This document shows positions 25,239 through 37,084 of a stretch of DNA of 64,000 bases, one piece after another. Origin of the DNA: Varroa destructor (taxonomy: Eukaryota; Arthropoda; Arachnida; Mesostigmata; Varroidae). Below the pieces are notes generated by a model that saw only the letters and a list, made by a program, of their open reading frames with translations, was not told the origin of the DNA and did not search any database. The stretch lies in contig NW_019211454.1 in assembly GCF_002443255.2 (NCBI RefSeq), positions 5,117,858 to 5,181,857 of the forward strand, written 5' to 3'. The position numbers and the translations under genes are program-made. Within the stretch, counting starts at the first letter, position 1, and each line of letters opens with the position of its first letter.

Positions 25239-25396
25239 TCACCTACGATCGCCGTCCTCCTTCAGGCCAATAAATTCATCTTTAAGTTTGCGGCTTAGCC
25301 AAATTTCGATGAGCGCTTGCGGTCGCCGTGGCCGCGTCAAGTTCGATAGTTTTAGGTCATCGTCCCTTTCATCGGCGTCACAGGCTTCTTTTTTTG
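25239..25396 (-). CDS. Candidate last coding exon, unrecognised charged protein
   Basis: On the minus strand the acceptor AACTTTATTCTTAG ends at 25397. A 51-codon frame follows, entered with two bases (phase 1 intron) and closed by TGA at 25239-25241. The peptide is strongly charged: KKEACDADERDDDLKLSNLT, then RPRRPQALIEIWLSRKLKDE and FIGLKEDGDRR. Third codon positions are often G or C although the surroundings are AT-rich, which argues for real coding. No initiator ATG exists in the frame, so upstream exons would lie at higher coordinates. The sequence at the stop, TAG|GTGACA, could also be a weak donor. I recognise no domain. Confidence 0.35.
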
Positions 25397-25802
25397 CTAA
25401 GAATAAAGTTTAAAATTGAGCTTACGGCATGTCTTCCTTTGACTCGCTAGCCTATAGTTCGCCCTGCAACGGCCACTGCCCTAAAGGGAGTAGTGGTGAT
25501 GGCCCACGAGGGTTACGAGATCGCTATTCCCGTATCAGCTAGCGAGAGGATGGGTGGGAGAGAGCACTGACACCGGAGTCACTTTGGGGCAAAATTAAAT
25601 AAAAATGAGATTAAACTTTGATACATGATCCTTATAAATAGACGAACGCTGTCAGCGCTCGTCTGCGACGAGGCGCTTGCGGTGTAAGTGGCTTCGTAGG
25701 CATCAGCCAGCGGTCGGTAATAGGGGTAACCTCGCCTCGATCCACATTTGCTGACAGCTAGCGACACCGATTGCATCTGCATAACTCATTGACACGGGTC
25801 TT

Positions 25803-25834
25803 GCCAGCCAGCCAGCCAGCCTGCCTGCCTGCCT
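25803..25834. repeat. Tetranucleotide tract (GCCA)n then (GCCT)n
   Basis: About four GCCA units run into about four CTGC/GCCT units. Two related tracts occur near 29.3 kb. Confidence 0.9.
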
Positions 25835-28800
25835 ACTGCTCCACTAGATACATCTACCTACTATAGAAGTCCGTGTTTCTGTTTGTTTGTCGGCCCAAAT
25901 CGATATCTTAAAGTGGTCGAAATGTTTTTTTGTGGATCGCTGGAGTTTTGCTCCGTAAAGATCTGTGGAAAAGATGGTGCCTATTGTCCAAACTATTCGC
26001 TTCCTAGAGGCGAAAGTTTGCTTTTTACCGCCATAAAACGTAATGTTAACTTAATTGGTCGTAAATCGATGCTAGTAACTCTGCCGCTTAAAAATACTAA
26101 AGGGGCCATTAACATGGTTCGTGCTAATATAGCATCAATACAAAAGTCGTATTCCGTGAACGAATGTGCCTGACGTCTGTGACGTAACATGAATAAACAA
26201 ACTGTTTTTAAATTGTTTTGTGGAAAAGGCTATTAAAGGACAGCTGGCTGCTATTATAAATCGATTTTATTTCTATTAAATATCTAATTGGCATTTTAGC
26301 ACACCACAGGTAAAGTGAGATGAATGTGTCTTATAGCATAATAGGCGTAGGACGAAGCTCCAGGTTGGCGGTCTAGTGCGCGTCTATGATACATAGCTTG
26401 AACATGTCTAACGCTTGGTATATGAACGTTTGCGGTGCGTAGAGGTCTATTTCCCCCCTCTTCCCCGCTGCTCCTCGCTACTAACTGTGCGTTATTAACC
26501 TGGGCGTCGTCCCTAGGTCGAATATTCTTCACCGCAGCGACCCGATAGTGGTTCAGGGGCTGCTTGAATAGCAGGACCGCTTGGGTGTGTACGCAGCTCG
26601 ATAGTGGGTTCGCGGATGACGACGCCAAAGGAGTTTTTTCGTAGCCGTTCCTTTCGTCGTCATTGCAACAGCGGGACAACGCCACTATTGGCTTTTATAG
26701 GAAGGATCTGTAGAAGAGATGGCGAAGGGGATATGGGAACCAGGCCAACTAATCACAATGGATGGGAGATTTATTCAAAATTGCAACTCGCGTAAAACGC
26801 GGTTACTATAGGCTCGATCGGCCACTGACAAGACAGAGGAAGAAAGCGAAAATGCGCAAGTGCTGAAAAAGAATTAAATTGACCAGATGATTTAGTTAGA
26901 CCCAAGATTAGCGACAAAGTAATGAAAAAACAGCGATAGCAGGTTGTTATAGCAGGTTGCAACTGATATAAAAAAAAAAAAACCACTCGAACAATAATAT
27001 TAAGATATTTGACTAGAAAATTGTTGATACCAACGCATTCAACGATCGAACATTTACCTGCAAAAGCAACCTATTATTCACTCAGTTTTATGAATGATAT
27101 TCGCTCTATCAGACACAGGCCCACCGATCAGACGACCAGCGCCTTTTGTTTATAAATTCTGTAACCAATTGTAAGTATCATACGCGTATGAATAACAACT
27201 AAATGTTTTTGCTCGGACATATTTCTGCCTTACCACTAACACAAAGAGATCGAATTGTATGCTATGTAACCTGACTTCCCGGTAAAGTCTGTCACGAAGA
27301 TCGGCCAGTGTCAGATGATACAAATAAATACGTATATCAAAAGTAGCCGGAGAAAGATGCCTGTGTTAAACTATTCGTAATGGATCATACGGTCTGTGTA
27401 CACCACAGGAACACCTGCTGCGAGCGTCCTCAGGTTCTGCCAGGGTTACGAATAGCCCTGCCCATGCTGGGATCTTCAGTATTCATCCTACCTGACTAGT
27501 GAGTGCTTCTTAAGAGTCCTCTTTTTTCTGCAGGTTGCTGATGACACCGTAAGATAGTGGTGTTTTCCATCGATAGACATATGGCTTTCATCATCTGTCG
27601 GGATCGGCGCTCGTCGTCTGATGAGTCAAGGAGCTGACTACAATGAAGCCTCGGTCATACTGTTTTTCTCGTCGCCCCACCGAGTAGTCATTTATCTCTG
27701 GATGACCTAATCATTCCGTTTCCACTGAGTTCAAACATATGTATTCATTTTCTTCTATTCAACGCTCCATTCATTTGAGATCATCAACTGAGCTCTTCAA
27801 ATTTGATTGAGCGCCATTCTTTGAGAATGATCGACTATTTCACTCAAAGCTCGTTGAAAAACAAGATTAAAGGTGGTCAATATACAATGTCACTTATTGA
27901 TCAAATATAGATGAAAACGGTGATTTGTTTTCAGTCCGTCTTCATTAGGATGTTCTGCGAAAATAACGAAAATAAGTGTGGGCATCCTGATATACAGAAG
28001 TTACAACGATTAGCTCATCATAACTATTTTTCTATAATGGTTTGCCCTTACCGCTTTTCTTTTCTATCATAGGAAGTGATCCTACGTATAAAAACAATAA
28101 ATACACTTTAGATTCAGATCATTTAGTATCTGCAGCAACTACTGCTGGCATCATATAATATAACAAAACAGAGCCGACTTACCCTTCCATGAAAATATAA
28201 TATCAAGATTTTCTCGTCGTTTTTTAATAGCCTTACATGAGTTGATTTTTTAATTCCTGTTGACGATTACTAAAAATGGCCAACAGTTACAACTGGCTTT
28301 TGTGCCCAGATTTTGGTTTCGTTCGTCGTCCTTTTTTTCGCTTCTGAGCGCACGGCATCTGTCGGCTTTGATACGTACCGCAGAGGACATTGCCACTAAG
28401 AGGACCAATTTCTTTGAACCTGTTTGACATCAAGGCAATATATCCAATAATATCTGCGTGAGCGTCTGCTGCCTGATTAAATGAGATTTCTCTCTCTCTA
28501 TTTACCTCCGTGGTTGTCACTCCCCCTCCTTTCTGCAGGGAAACCCCCCGGCGGCAGCTAGTGGTTTGACTATTCTTCAGTATTATCTTCATCAAAAGGG
28601 GGATTTTCAATGGAGAATGCCGGTCGTTTGTCTCATTCCGAGGTTCCTAGAGGCGAATGATTAAATGTAAATAGCCCACAGATGAACATGACGAAATGCA
28701 CTACCAACTTTGGACAACTACAAAGCAATGAACTGGGGTCATGATCCATGGGGGAAAATATTGTGTACAACAGGGGAGTATTTGCCCATGATCATCACTC

Positions 28801-29259
28801 CCTTCTTGATAATGTTGATGATGGGCGAATAACTTGAGCTCATCGCTCTCCTCGTCGTAAATGTAGTCTCCCTTGCGGGTCATAGTAATAGTAGCTTACT
28901 TATCGGCTGATTTGCTCGGCAATTCAATTGGCGGTCAATGCGAGCGGGCATGTAGCTGGTAGCTAGTCATTCTAAGTAGAGTCTAACAAAAGCCTACAGC
29001 ATTCTACTTCCGACAGGGTCACGCTCACATCTGTTCACTCCAATGTCAATCGAGTTGCCCCACAACGTCCAAATGGACACACAGGCATATAGACCTACAC
29101 ACGAACGACCGCCCAGCGAACGAACAGCGCCAAAGATTGCGAGCCCAGTACACATTGCCCATTCGACTCGAACGCTTCTCGGTGATTTATAATGTTGACA
29201 ACATCGCTGGCCGCTAATAGCAATAGAAGTCCATAGTCGCTGAGGCGACAAACAGACAA
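25835..29259. other. Region without supported gene
   Basis: Open frames near 25883, 26296 and 28287 show no recognisable domain. A minus-strand TATAAAAG near 26693-26700 is followed by ATGs, but no conserved product emerges. A minus-strand frame starting at 28883 (MTRKGDYIYDEESDELKLFA) has biased composition and may be an exon; it has no clear donor. Confidence 0.4.
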
Positions 29260-29277
29260 GCTAGCTAGCTAGCTAGT
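29260..29277. repeat. (CTAG)n tetranucleotide tract
   Basis: Four GCTA/CTAG units in tandem. Confidence 0.9.
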
Positions 29278-29319
29278 ACAGAGCGAGCCGCGGTATTTTG
29301 CCAACGAACAAAATAAATA

Positions 29320-29339
29320 AGTAGGTAGGTAGGCAGGCA
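29320..29339. repeat. (GTAG)n/(GCAG)n tetranucleotide tract
   Basis: GTAGGTAGGTAGGCAGGCAA: three GTAG units followed by two GCAG-type units. It resembles the complement of the 25.8 kb tract. Confidence 0.9.
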
Positions 29340-31113
29340 ACTGTTCTACCAATTTAGAGGCGCCCACAGCAGGTTCTCCTTCTAGAAATAGCAACTTTCA
29401 TTTACTCATTGGCCTGTCCCGGTGGCCAGAACAGTGGCAATGTTTGCTTCATACCGATGGCGTTTTGGGGGGCAAAGTGGGCCGTGTGGGCGCAAATGCT
29501 GGCGCCTAGTGGCAGCTGTCGCAACGTCGATTAAACCTAAGTGAAATGGGTGAAAAACGATTTCACAGGCGTTAACTTGACAAAGTATCTGATCTGAGTG
29601 AGCGTTCTGATTACATCAGACGTCACTAGTCATAGCACGCGTCGGCGATAATAAAGCAGCATTTGTAGAAGCGGCCGCGTAACAACAACGGAAGCAGTTC
29701 CGATAACTTCATAACTAATGAGGCGATCGGTAAGATTGAGTGTGCCACAGACAAATGCCAATAGACGACAGATGCGAAAATGACGCTTATTGAATTCACA
29801 AACTCATCGCCAACGACTGATTCGAGTGACGATGTTCTGCTGCTGTGGACATAGAGGCATTTTTGGGCCCTAGTTTCTAAATGGGCGATAAATATAAGTC
29901 AAGAAGCTAGTGCCCAATAAGCAGAATCCATGGCAGATGATCTCACCAGATAAGACATCCTGTTATGAATAAACTATTATGCTTCAAATTAAAAAATATT
30001 AGTAATAATGATAAGGATATAACGTATAGATATAGTAACTGTGATGAGCGCCATCGTTGCTTCGTGTAAGTTTATCCTCTCATAATCCTCAATGTAGGAA
30101 CATTATGATGGCATTTGTTTCACAGTCATTCGTTCGTAACTTAATGTCATCAAGAACAATGAGTCCGTAAAGCATCTGTTTGCAAAAGTTGTGGGAGTTT
30201 GTATCGATTCAACGCAATCTGTGCGCTAACTGTTAACGTAATCTGCTATAATTCCTGCCGTAAATGTCTCTGAAAAGTAGCAGGTCATGCGCGGGTCCGC
30301 ATTTTGGAAATGCTGAACCAGATTAGCAGTGTTTTCGTACGAACCGGACCTCACTCTAGAGCGCAATGAAGTTTTTGAGCTAGCTTCTGTTGATCCTTAA
30401 ACGCTGAGCTCGTTATAAACGTCTATTGATTAATATGCTCTTTAAAGTGACCTCAACGAGGCTTTTGTTTGTGACGATCAACGTGTTGGCTGGTAAAGCA
30501 AAGTAAATCGCTCACAGCAGCGAATTTCAGTGGCTTTTGCAAGCTAGCTATGTCAAGTTTCAAACGTACTTCAGATCTAAGGTAGCCAGAACTCGGTGAA
30601 GGTGATCCCGGTTTTAAGTAGATAATGCAAGGTTATGGGCGTCCATGAATAAATTCGGTCATGAATCTCATTTCTTAATGTCACCTAGCAAACCGCCATG
30701 AGTATATGTTATATCAATAACTTAAGTTTCATATTATGCATCGCCTAAGCTATATGATATCTAATAACAGGCAATCGCCGTATGGCATTAGTAGTCATTC
30801 ATGTCTAAGAACGCTTGACTTGAAGCCCCGATCCAAACCCCACAAGAAACGTTATGACTATCTACACGTTTGACTAGAGAGCAGAAGAAACATGTTTGCT
30901 CGTTTCAGGCTTTGTTGCGAGTATCTTTGAAGATACAAGAAAACAGGCAAATATTTCGGGTCGGGCGTACACCTTGGTGCACTACACCTGTCGACCATCG
31001 TACGTTGGCTCACGTTGCATCGGCTTATTCTTGCATTTAAATACGATCTTTCAGGGGCACGGTTTCTAGCCAGTCTCCCCCCCCGTTCCCCTTCTTTTCA
31101 AAAGAGAAGGGGA

Positions 31114-31128
31114 CCCCCCCCCCCCCCC
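31114..31128. repeat. Poly-C tract beside a CCCCTTC/GAAGGGG hairpin
   Basis: Fifteen C follow an inverted repeat with arms TCCCCTTC and GAAGGGGA (about 31086-31113). Such a site is prone to assembly error. Confidence 0.85.
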
Positions 31129-32410
31129 ATAAACAATACCTTCAACCGTTAGTCACTAAAAGCTAGCTCGTTTTCTTTCTTCTATCGGTGAACGTCGAAT
31201 TTCATTTTTAGCTGCTCGCACAAGTATTCGACTGGCACTCGGTTAAAGATGTCATTGAAGCCGTCATCACGAAGGCATTTGCGTTGCTTTGAGGGGGGCC
31301 AGACCGTTGTTGAATCTCGGATGGATTGCCGCTAGTGGTGGGGGCGAAAAACAATCATCAAATTGTCATTACACATCTTTCTGATGTATAAAGAACGCGC
31401 ACGATTGCGAACGCCACTGAAACTGGCTATTTGCTGGGGGTAGCACTATACCGAAATTTTCTTCTATTCTCTTCGGAAGAATTCGTCTATTTTTAACCGA
31501 CGAACACCCGTACATTCTGTGCGCACAAACCACTTGTCGTTGTCGCTAAACTAGACGTTGATGCCGAGAGAGAATGACTGGTCTATGGTTTTCGGTGTTG
31601 TGTTGGCCTATCTTAGGCGTAAGCGTCTGAGATCAACATTTGTAGCGGTCAGCGATCTAACAACGACTTTTCTCGAATCGAAGCAGCTCGTATGCGATTC
31701 CGACGTACTATCGAAAGGGGTCCCATCATCCATACTTGTCGTCGACGTAGGGCAGTCGAACGACGCACGAGTTTCAAGTTTTAGACAAAAAGAGCGCAAC
31801 AGTGATATTAGGCATCGAGACCGAGAAACGTCTGGTGTTAGGAGGTACCAAAGACCTTCTCTTTTCGAAGTCGCGTCTTTCTAAGCTGCATTGACGATTA
31901 CAGATACGGGCAAATTCGGCACCAGGAACTCGGTCGGCCAAACCCAGAGACACTAAGCGAACCCCCAATTACATAACCAAACTTTAATGTAACCACGAGG
32001 GCGGAATCTTTCTTCGGGTAGCCCCTTCGGCCTACGCTCCACCTACATACTTTTTTTTTCTACTTGCTTGTGATCTACCGTATTCTGCGTGGCCACTGCA
32101 TTTTATCGATTACGTGTTTCAAGATCTACTGGGAGAGATTGTTGACAACCAAGGAGCTCCGCATCCCGATTATACTAAAGAAACGCGATATATTTGCACT
32201 AAACTATATGCACATATTATTTATTTTATATTTTTGAGCTTCGTATTTATTGTCTGCTACACAAACATATATGATGTTGCGAATACGTAACTGCAGATAT
32301 GGATTTATCTTCCAGGGGGAGGTTTGTTGGTAACAACAAAACAAATGGGTTCATTAATTAGAGTTAATAAAAGTATTATTTAGCTAACTTCTCCCTCTTC
32401 TTTCTCTATG

Positions 32411-32412
32411 TA

Positions 32413-32443
<31 letters not shown>

Positions 32444-32448
32444 TTTTT
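32411..32448. repeat. (TA)12 followed by T14
   Basis: A compound simple repeat: TA units at 32411-32434 and a T run at 32435-32448. Confidence 0.95.
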
Positions 32449-34813
32449 AATTAAATTCACTTGCACTGTTAACTGTATTCATACACATACAGTGGACCCA
32501 AAAGAAATTAACCTCTTCTGATGGCTTTTGACGTTCGAACCCAGTATTTCTCCCGTAGGTCAACGCGACGACGTTCAGGTAGACCTCACCCCGCTCAGTA
32601 GGCGTTTACCAAAAATCCACGTCAACCTGAAAACCAAACACACCGCATGTTCTCCATAGTTTTTGATCGCTAGTGCAAATCAGCTCCTTTTGGGCGGCTT
32701 GAAGTGATATGGAGAAAAAGCAAATTTTAACTAAACATCTACTTATCGTTATGATACACAGAAGAAGTTTTTTTTTAATAGAGCAAAGAACCAATAGTGA
32801 AGATACCAACAATTAAAAAACAGCGATATCGAATCACACAGTACGTCTTAACACGTAGTCGTTTAACGGCTGATGAGGCTGCAAAGTTATCAGTGCGGAA
32901 CAATAAGTCATACGAATGCAGCCTATAAGAACCTCATCATGCCGAGGAAGTACGGCGATGCGCGAAGATTCAATTGAAAAAGAGACGACAGAAAAAAATT
33001 TAACCTACACAGACCAACACGGTCTGCTATACCGCTGGTCACCTGTTCTAGTGACTGGCAATTTTACGGGGACCATCCGCTACAGCTGGACAGACCCCCT
33101 ATGAACACAGTTCCTCCGCAGGTTGATGAAGAGAGCAGTAAGTGGGCCAAAATTCGGAGGTAAAGACCTTAGATTTCGCTTACTTTTTCTCTGGAGTTTT
33201 TTGTCGATGGGGATTTCTCTGAATAGGCAGCAGTTTAAAATCTTCGTGTTCTGGACAGTCAATGGGGAACACTGCGATTTTGTTCAATGCATACATATGA
33301 CAAGGATTCTGCGTAGCCTCTTGCAACTCGTAAAAAATCAGGTGTGGGATGAAATCAAAATAGCTGTTTGACATATTAAACGTGATAGAAGACAATTCAC
33401 TAAGTTAATAGATGAGACTCAACTATACGTTATAATACTATGTATTAAACAATAATACGTACGTATATATAGGGTAGGATACAAGTAATTTTAGATTGTA
33501 CGTAAAAATATATAACATACAGATATAAAATGAGGACTCCTAAACTGCCTCGTCCTGAATACGTTTTTTTAATAAATAAACAGGTACTTGATTATTTAAT
33601 CTGGAAAAAAGTAAAGTAAAAGTTTCTGATTATTATTATTAAATATATATATATTTAATATATACATATATATATATATAAATTACACGGGCATTGCTGC
33701 GTGCATAAATCAAGTCGATACCGCGTTACCAAACATGACAATATAATATGATCCAACTGATACACTGATTGAGGTAACACCAAATCTACTTCCTTTTTAT
33801 CACCTGGCCATGGTGGCGGCCTACTATGGTGGCAACTATGACGACAGTGGCAAAAGCAGACGATCAAAACCATTGAAATTCTCAAACGGAGGTTTCTGTT
33901 AGGCGATGCGGCTGACTGCTCTCGAAACACGAATCAACTGCAGATTACTCGCACAAAGACATACGAAGTATGCACACCTGGACACGTAAACATTTATAGC
34001 ATTGGTGATGACAATAGCGGTATATAGATTAGCTTACGGCACCCATCACAAACAGTAATTGTACACAAATATCACTACACGAGAAAAATGTAGTAGAAGA
34101 GTAGTGGCACCGGCCGGCGTAACACGCTTCCTGGCTCGTATTGAACGGGGCTTCACCGGACAAGCAGCCAGCCAGCGCTTCGGTCAAATGTCGGAGCTTC
34201 CTGACCGTGGTTGGCGAAAAACCGCCTACAAATATCGTCCACGAAATTGATCCAATGCTCAAGTGGATCTTCGTATCAGGATGAAGTATAGAACTAACAC
34301 CCCCGTTCGGCTATCCGCCAGCAGAAAGCTGAAGAAGAAGAATGGGGTGGCAAAGATGAAGGGATGATGTGTCACACCTCGCGCCCCAGTAAAACGAAAC
34401 GTGGGTGTCTCACTGGATTGCGACGTGCGACGGAATGATGGTGCGTTTGGCGGGTCGATGGACTTGATAGCGCCAGTAATTGAAATGACAGATACGCATA
34501 TAAATGTAAGTGGGCAGATGTACACTGCAAATTAATTTTAGATCGAATCAGATATTTTCTGCAACAGGCAAACGGGAAAACCCATAAGAGCGTCTGCTTG
34601 TAGGATGGTAGCACACGAACAGCCGTACATTGCTGCGTATCCTGTCATATTGGCTACTTGGTCAACGAACAAATTTGACGAACTACGACCGTATACCAAA
34701 ATGAAGAAGTTATATTGAGCATACGAAATGTGATTTTTAATAGATTCATTGATATAAGCGGAAGGAGCACAAAAATCCGGCACATAAGTGAAGTCAATGG
34801 CAAATATCCGGTG

Positions 34814-34835
34814 ATGAGGCCGCTAACGGCCTCAT
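34814..34835. repeat. 9-bp hairpin, 4-base loop
   Basis: ATGAGGCCG, CTAA, CGGCCTCAT. The stem is GC-rich and perfect. Confidence 0.9.
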
Positions 34836-35133
34836 ATAATAATTCTGTCAGCTGAGCATTACATATGGACCACCGCTTTTACGATGAAAACTAGCTAAAA
34901 CGTAAGACGTTTTATTAACAGTAACAATTTTCGGTTCACTGTTTTACTATATAAATGCATACGACACTAAATTTTAGTCTTGACAGCGCGGTCATGCCAA
35001 AGCGTTACGAAAATACCAGCTACCTTGTCAGAGTTGGCAAGTTCGATCAGTATAATGGGCTCTTGAAGGGGAAATACTTTTTTGTTTAGAGGCTTAATTT
35101 GGCTAGCCGTATTAGCTGCCATATTAGAATGCA

Positions 35134-35181
35134 GGATATAAGTCCTGTAATCATCTGCAAATGATTACAGGAGTTATATCC
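35134..35181. repeat. 21-bp hairpin with one mismatch
   Basis: The arms at 35134-35154 and 35161-35181 are reverse complements apart from one G opposite G. The loop is CTGCAA. No overlapping gene is supported. Confidence 0.95.
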
Positions 35182-36036
35182 AAACCGCTTTTTCGCCTAA
35201 GGTTCCCTTAAGTGTCCTATTTTAAAGCACAACGCATTGTACTAGTTCTTAAATGGCTTTGTTATCTAGTATAATAAAAAGAAAGACATTGAAAACTCAA
35301 AGATGGCCGATCAGAATTATTATCAAGGAATCTAGAGTTGTCAATACCGTTCAATACAAATAAGATACTATTAATTCTTGAAGTCGAGGATTGGAATCAA
35401 TGCTGCATTTGTATATATGAAGTTCACCTTTTGTTGCATCCAGACGACGCTCTGGTCTTTCTGTAGCCATTTGCAACTAAAGCCAGATGTGGTTGGCAAA
35501 ACGTTGTCTTAAATAGGTAGTCCTATTTTTAACAACAAATTATATTGTTGCTGAGTAACGGAACGTAATTGTCCTGACGTGATTAGGTCGATAAAAGTTA
35601 GGCGCGCAGGTCTATAACATTTTCCCACAACTCTACAGTCGCTTCAACTTGGTGCACTGGAGCATAATACCATTCTACATCTAGTGAAAAATGTTCACCT
35701 TCTGTTTATTCCTTATATCAACTGGCCGCTGTCCTTACCCAACTCATTTCTATTTGAAATAAAATGCATTAATGAAATTCCTCAATATTAAGCCTTGTCT
35801 AATATCCCATACCTAACCGTTTGACATTTGTCAGCGTTTGACGCGTAAATGCGTATTATTCGGTTCACTGAGACTACTGTGAGTCGATCCTCCAGGCTAC
35901 TCCATTCGTGTAGAAAATTGTAACATGAATCTATGTACGGGTTCATCGTTCTACATACATATGTACCGGCTTCTTTTGCTTTTTCAACATCCATTTTCAA
36001 TACCGCTCATTTCGGCCTGTTTTCTTCTTTTTGCAG

Positions 36037-36430
36037 ACACCAGCTTCTTTTTCACTTCATTATAGCGTATCTGGTGATCGCTTCTAACCTGGCTGTTCCT
36101 TTATCCTTGCTACTGTTCATGATAAGTTCATTCACTAAATTCCTTGGAGGTAACCGACACAGCAATGACGCCACCGCTGCAGGGACGTGCCTCGATGGGG
36201 GCGTGAGTCCACGTCCACGATGTCCCTAAGCCTATTCGAGCCCTTTTTTTCTTCCATCAGACATCTCTTCAAACCATTACACTTACCATCGTTTCGATTC
36301 AGCCACTTTAATGCACTTGTGGACTCGTTACACACCGCACCTCTATACCAGTCACCGCCTAACCAGCACGAACTTCTACAAACACAGCGCACGACATTGT
36401 AGGTCGGCAAGTAAGCGAAGCGCCCGTTGA
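36037..36430 (+). CDS. Candidate two-exon membrane-protein fragment, unrecognised
   Basis: A very strong acceptor (TTTTCTTCTTTTTGCAG) opens 36037-36149. That segment encodes a hydrophobic stretch (FHFIIAYLVIASNLAVPLSL, then LLFMISSFTKFLG) and ends GGAG|GTAACC. A second strong acceptor (CTTTTTTTCTTCCATCAG) opens 36261, and the phases match (1 to 1). The second segment (includes NHYTYHRFDSATLMHLWTRY) reaches TGA at 36428-36430, or a donor at 36410|GTAAGC. No 5' exon with an ATG was found. An antisense open frame of 105 codons with its own GTAAGT donor covers the same place, so the strand is unsettled. No family is recognised. Confidence 0.2.
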
Positions 36431-36874
36431 ATGATTCTGTCTGATTGTGCATGTGTGAGGGACTCTATGTGATCCAAAATGAACAGCTGTCATGAATGGA
36501 GTGACGTTGGGCACGAGCGGTGTTCGACATTCCACAAAATCATATTTTCCAGATCACTGATTCGTCCTACTCGACCTCCCGGCCCGCATCGCATGCCTTC
36601 AGCCAAAGCGCTCGTCTGCACCACCTCCGCCATCAGCAGTGGTATATTAGTTCTAGTGTGGCTCGATTCTCACACAGAGTCTGCTTCCCAGCTCAAGCTC
36701 ACACAGTTGTGACTTGACGCTTACAAAACCGCGCAATACCAGTCGCTCTAAGAGATTAGATATTTACACGAACGAGAATTTGGCAGATTGGGGGTTAGGG
36801 AAAGTGATACAGTATACGAGAAACATATTCTATACCGTTGACTCGGTATGCTAAATCCGATGACGACAAAATAC

Positions 36875-37084
36875 CTGGCGCCTGCTTTTCCAAAATAGAA
36901 AAAGACGACGAAGTCGCTTTCTAATGTGGTTGTACGCGCCTAGTAAGACTATCCATTCCTCACCCGCCTCAGAACTATGCGGAGTCTTGTTCTTCAACCG
37001 CAACCGCCGACTACCTATACCCCTGTAGATCTCGTCGATGTACTTCGTAGATATCCTTCCATCTGTGAATTTTAGTTGCCTCAT
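36875..37084 (-). CDS. Candidate first coding exon, unrecognised basic protein
   Basis: The minus strand opens with an ATG at 37084 and runs 70 codons to a CAG|GTATTT donor at 36875/36874, phase 0. The peptide is basic (FTDGRISTKYIDEIYRGIGS, then HSSEAGEEWIVLLGAYNHIR and KRLRRLFLFWKSRRQ). An upstream in-frame TAA supports the ATG as start, unless an acceptor lies just before it. No following exon could be assigned with confidence; the open frame at 36.5-36.65 kb on the same strand has an incompatible or unclear entry. Function unknown. Confidence 0.28.

Larger units (their letters stand above)
29340..36036. other. Long stretch without supported gene
   Basis: Nothing conserved is recognised over about 6.7 kb. 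A GC-richer block around 34.1-34.5 kb has overlapping minus-strand open frames and pyrimidine-rich AG sites, but no consistent exon chain. Simple repeats (C15 at 31114-31128; TA/T tract at 32411-32448; TA-rich at 33640-33680) and hairpins at 34814-34835 and 35134-35181 are present. Confidence 0.45.

Noticed and set aside
26296..26700. Minus-strand 129-codon frame after a TATAAAAG
   Set aside because: The frame begins only at a GTG with an in-frame stop in the TATA box. The first ATG downstream lies in another frame and stops after 36 codons.
31558..31884. Plus-strand frame of about 108 codons
   Set aside because: The composition is unremarkable, there are no splice or promoter signals, no family was recognised, and an antisense frame overlaps it.
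32525..32600. GGGTTCGAAC (minus) resembling a tRNA B box
   Set aside because: No acceptor stem, A box or cloverleaf can be folded around it, so it is not a tRNA gene.
33810..33902. Plus-strand ATG frame starting MVAAYYGGNYDDSGKSRR, slightly like hnRNP glycine-rich tails
   Set aside because: Only 30 codons, without an RNA-binding domain nearby or supporting splice sites. The resemblance is probably chance.
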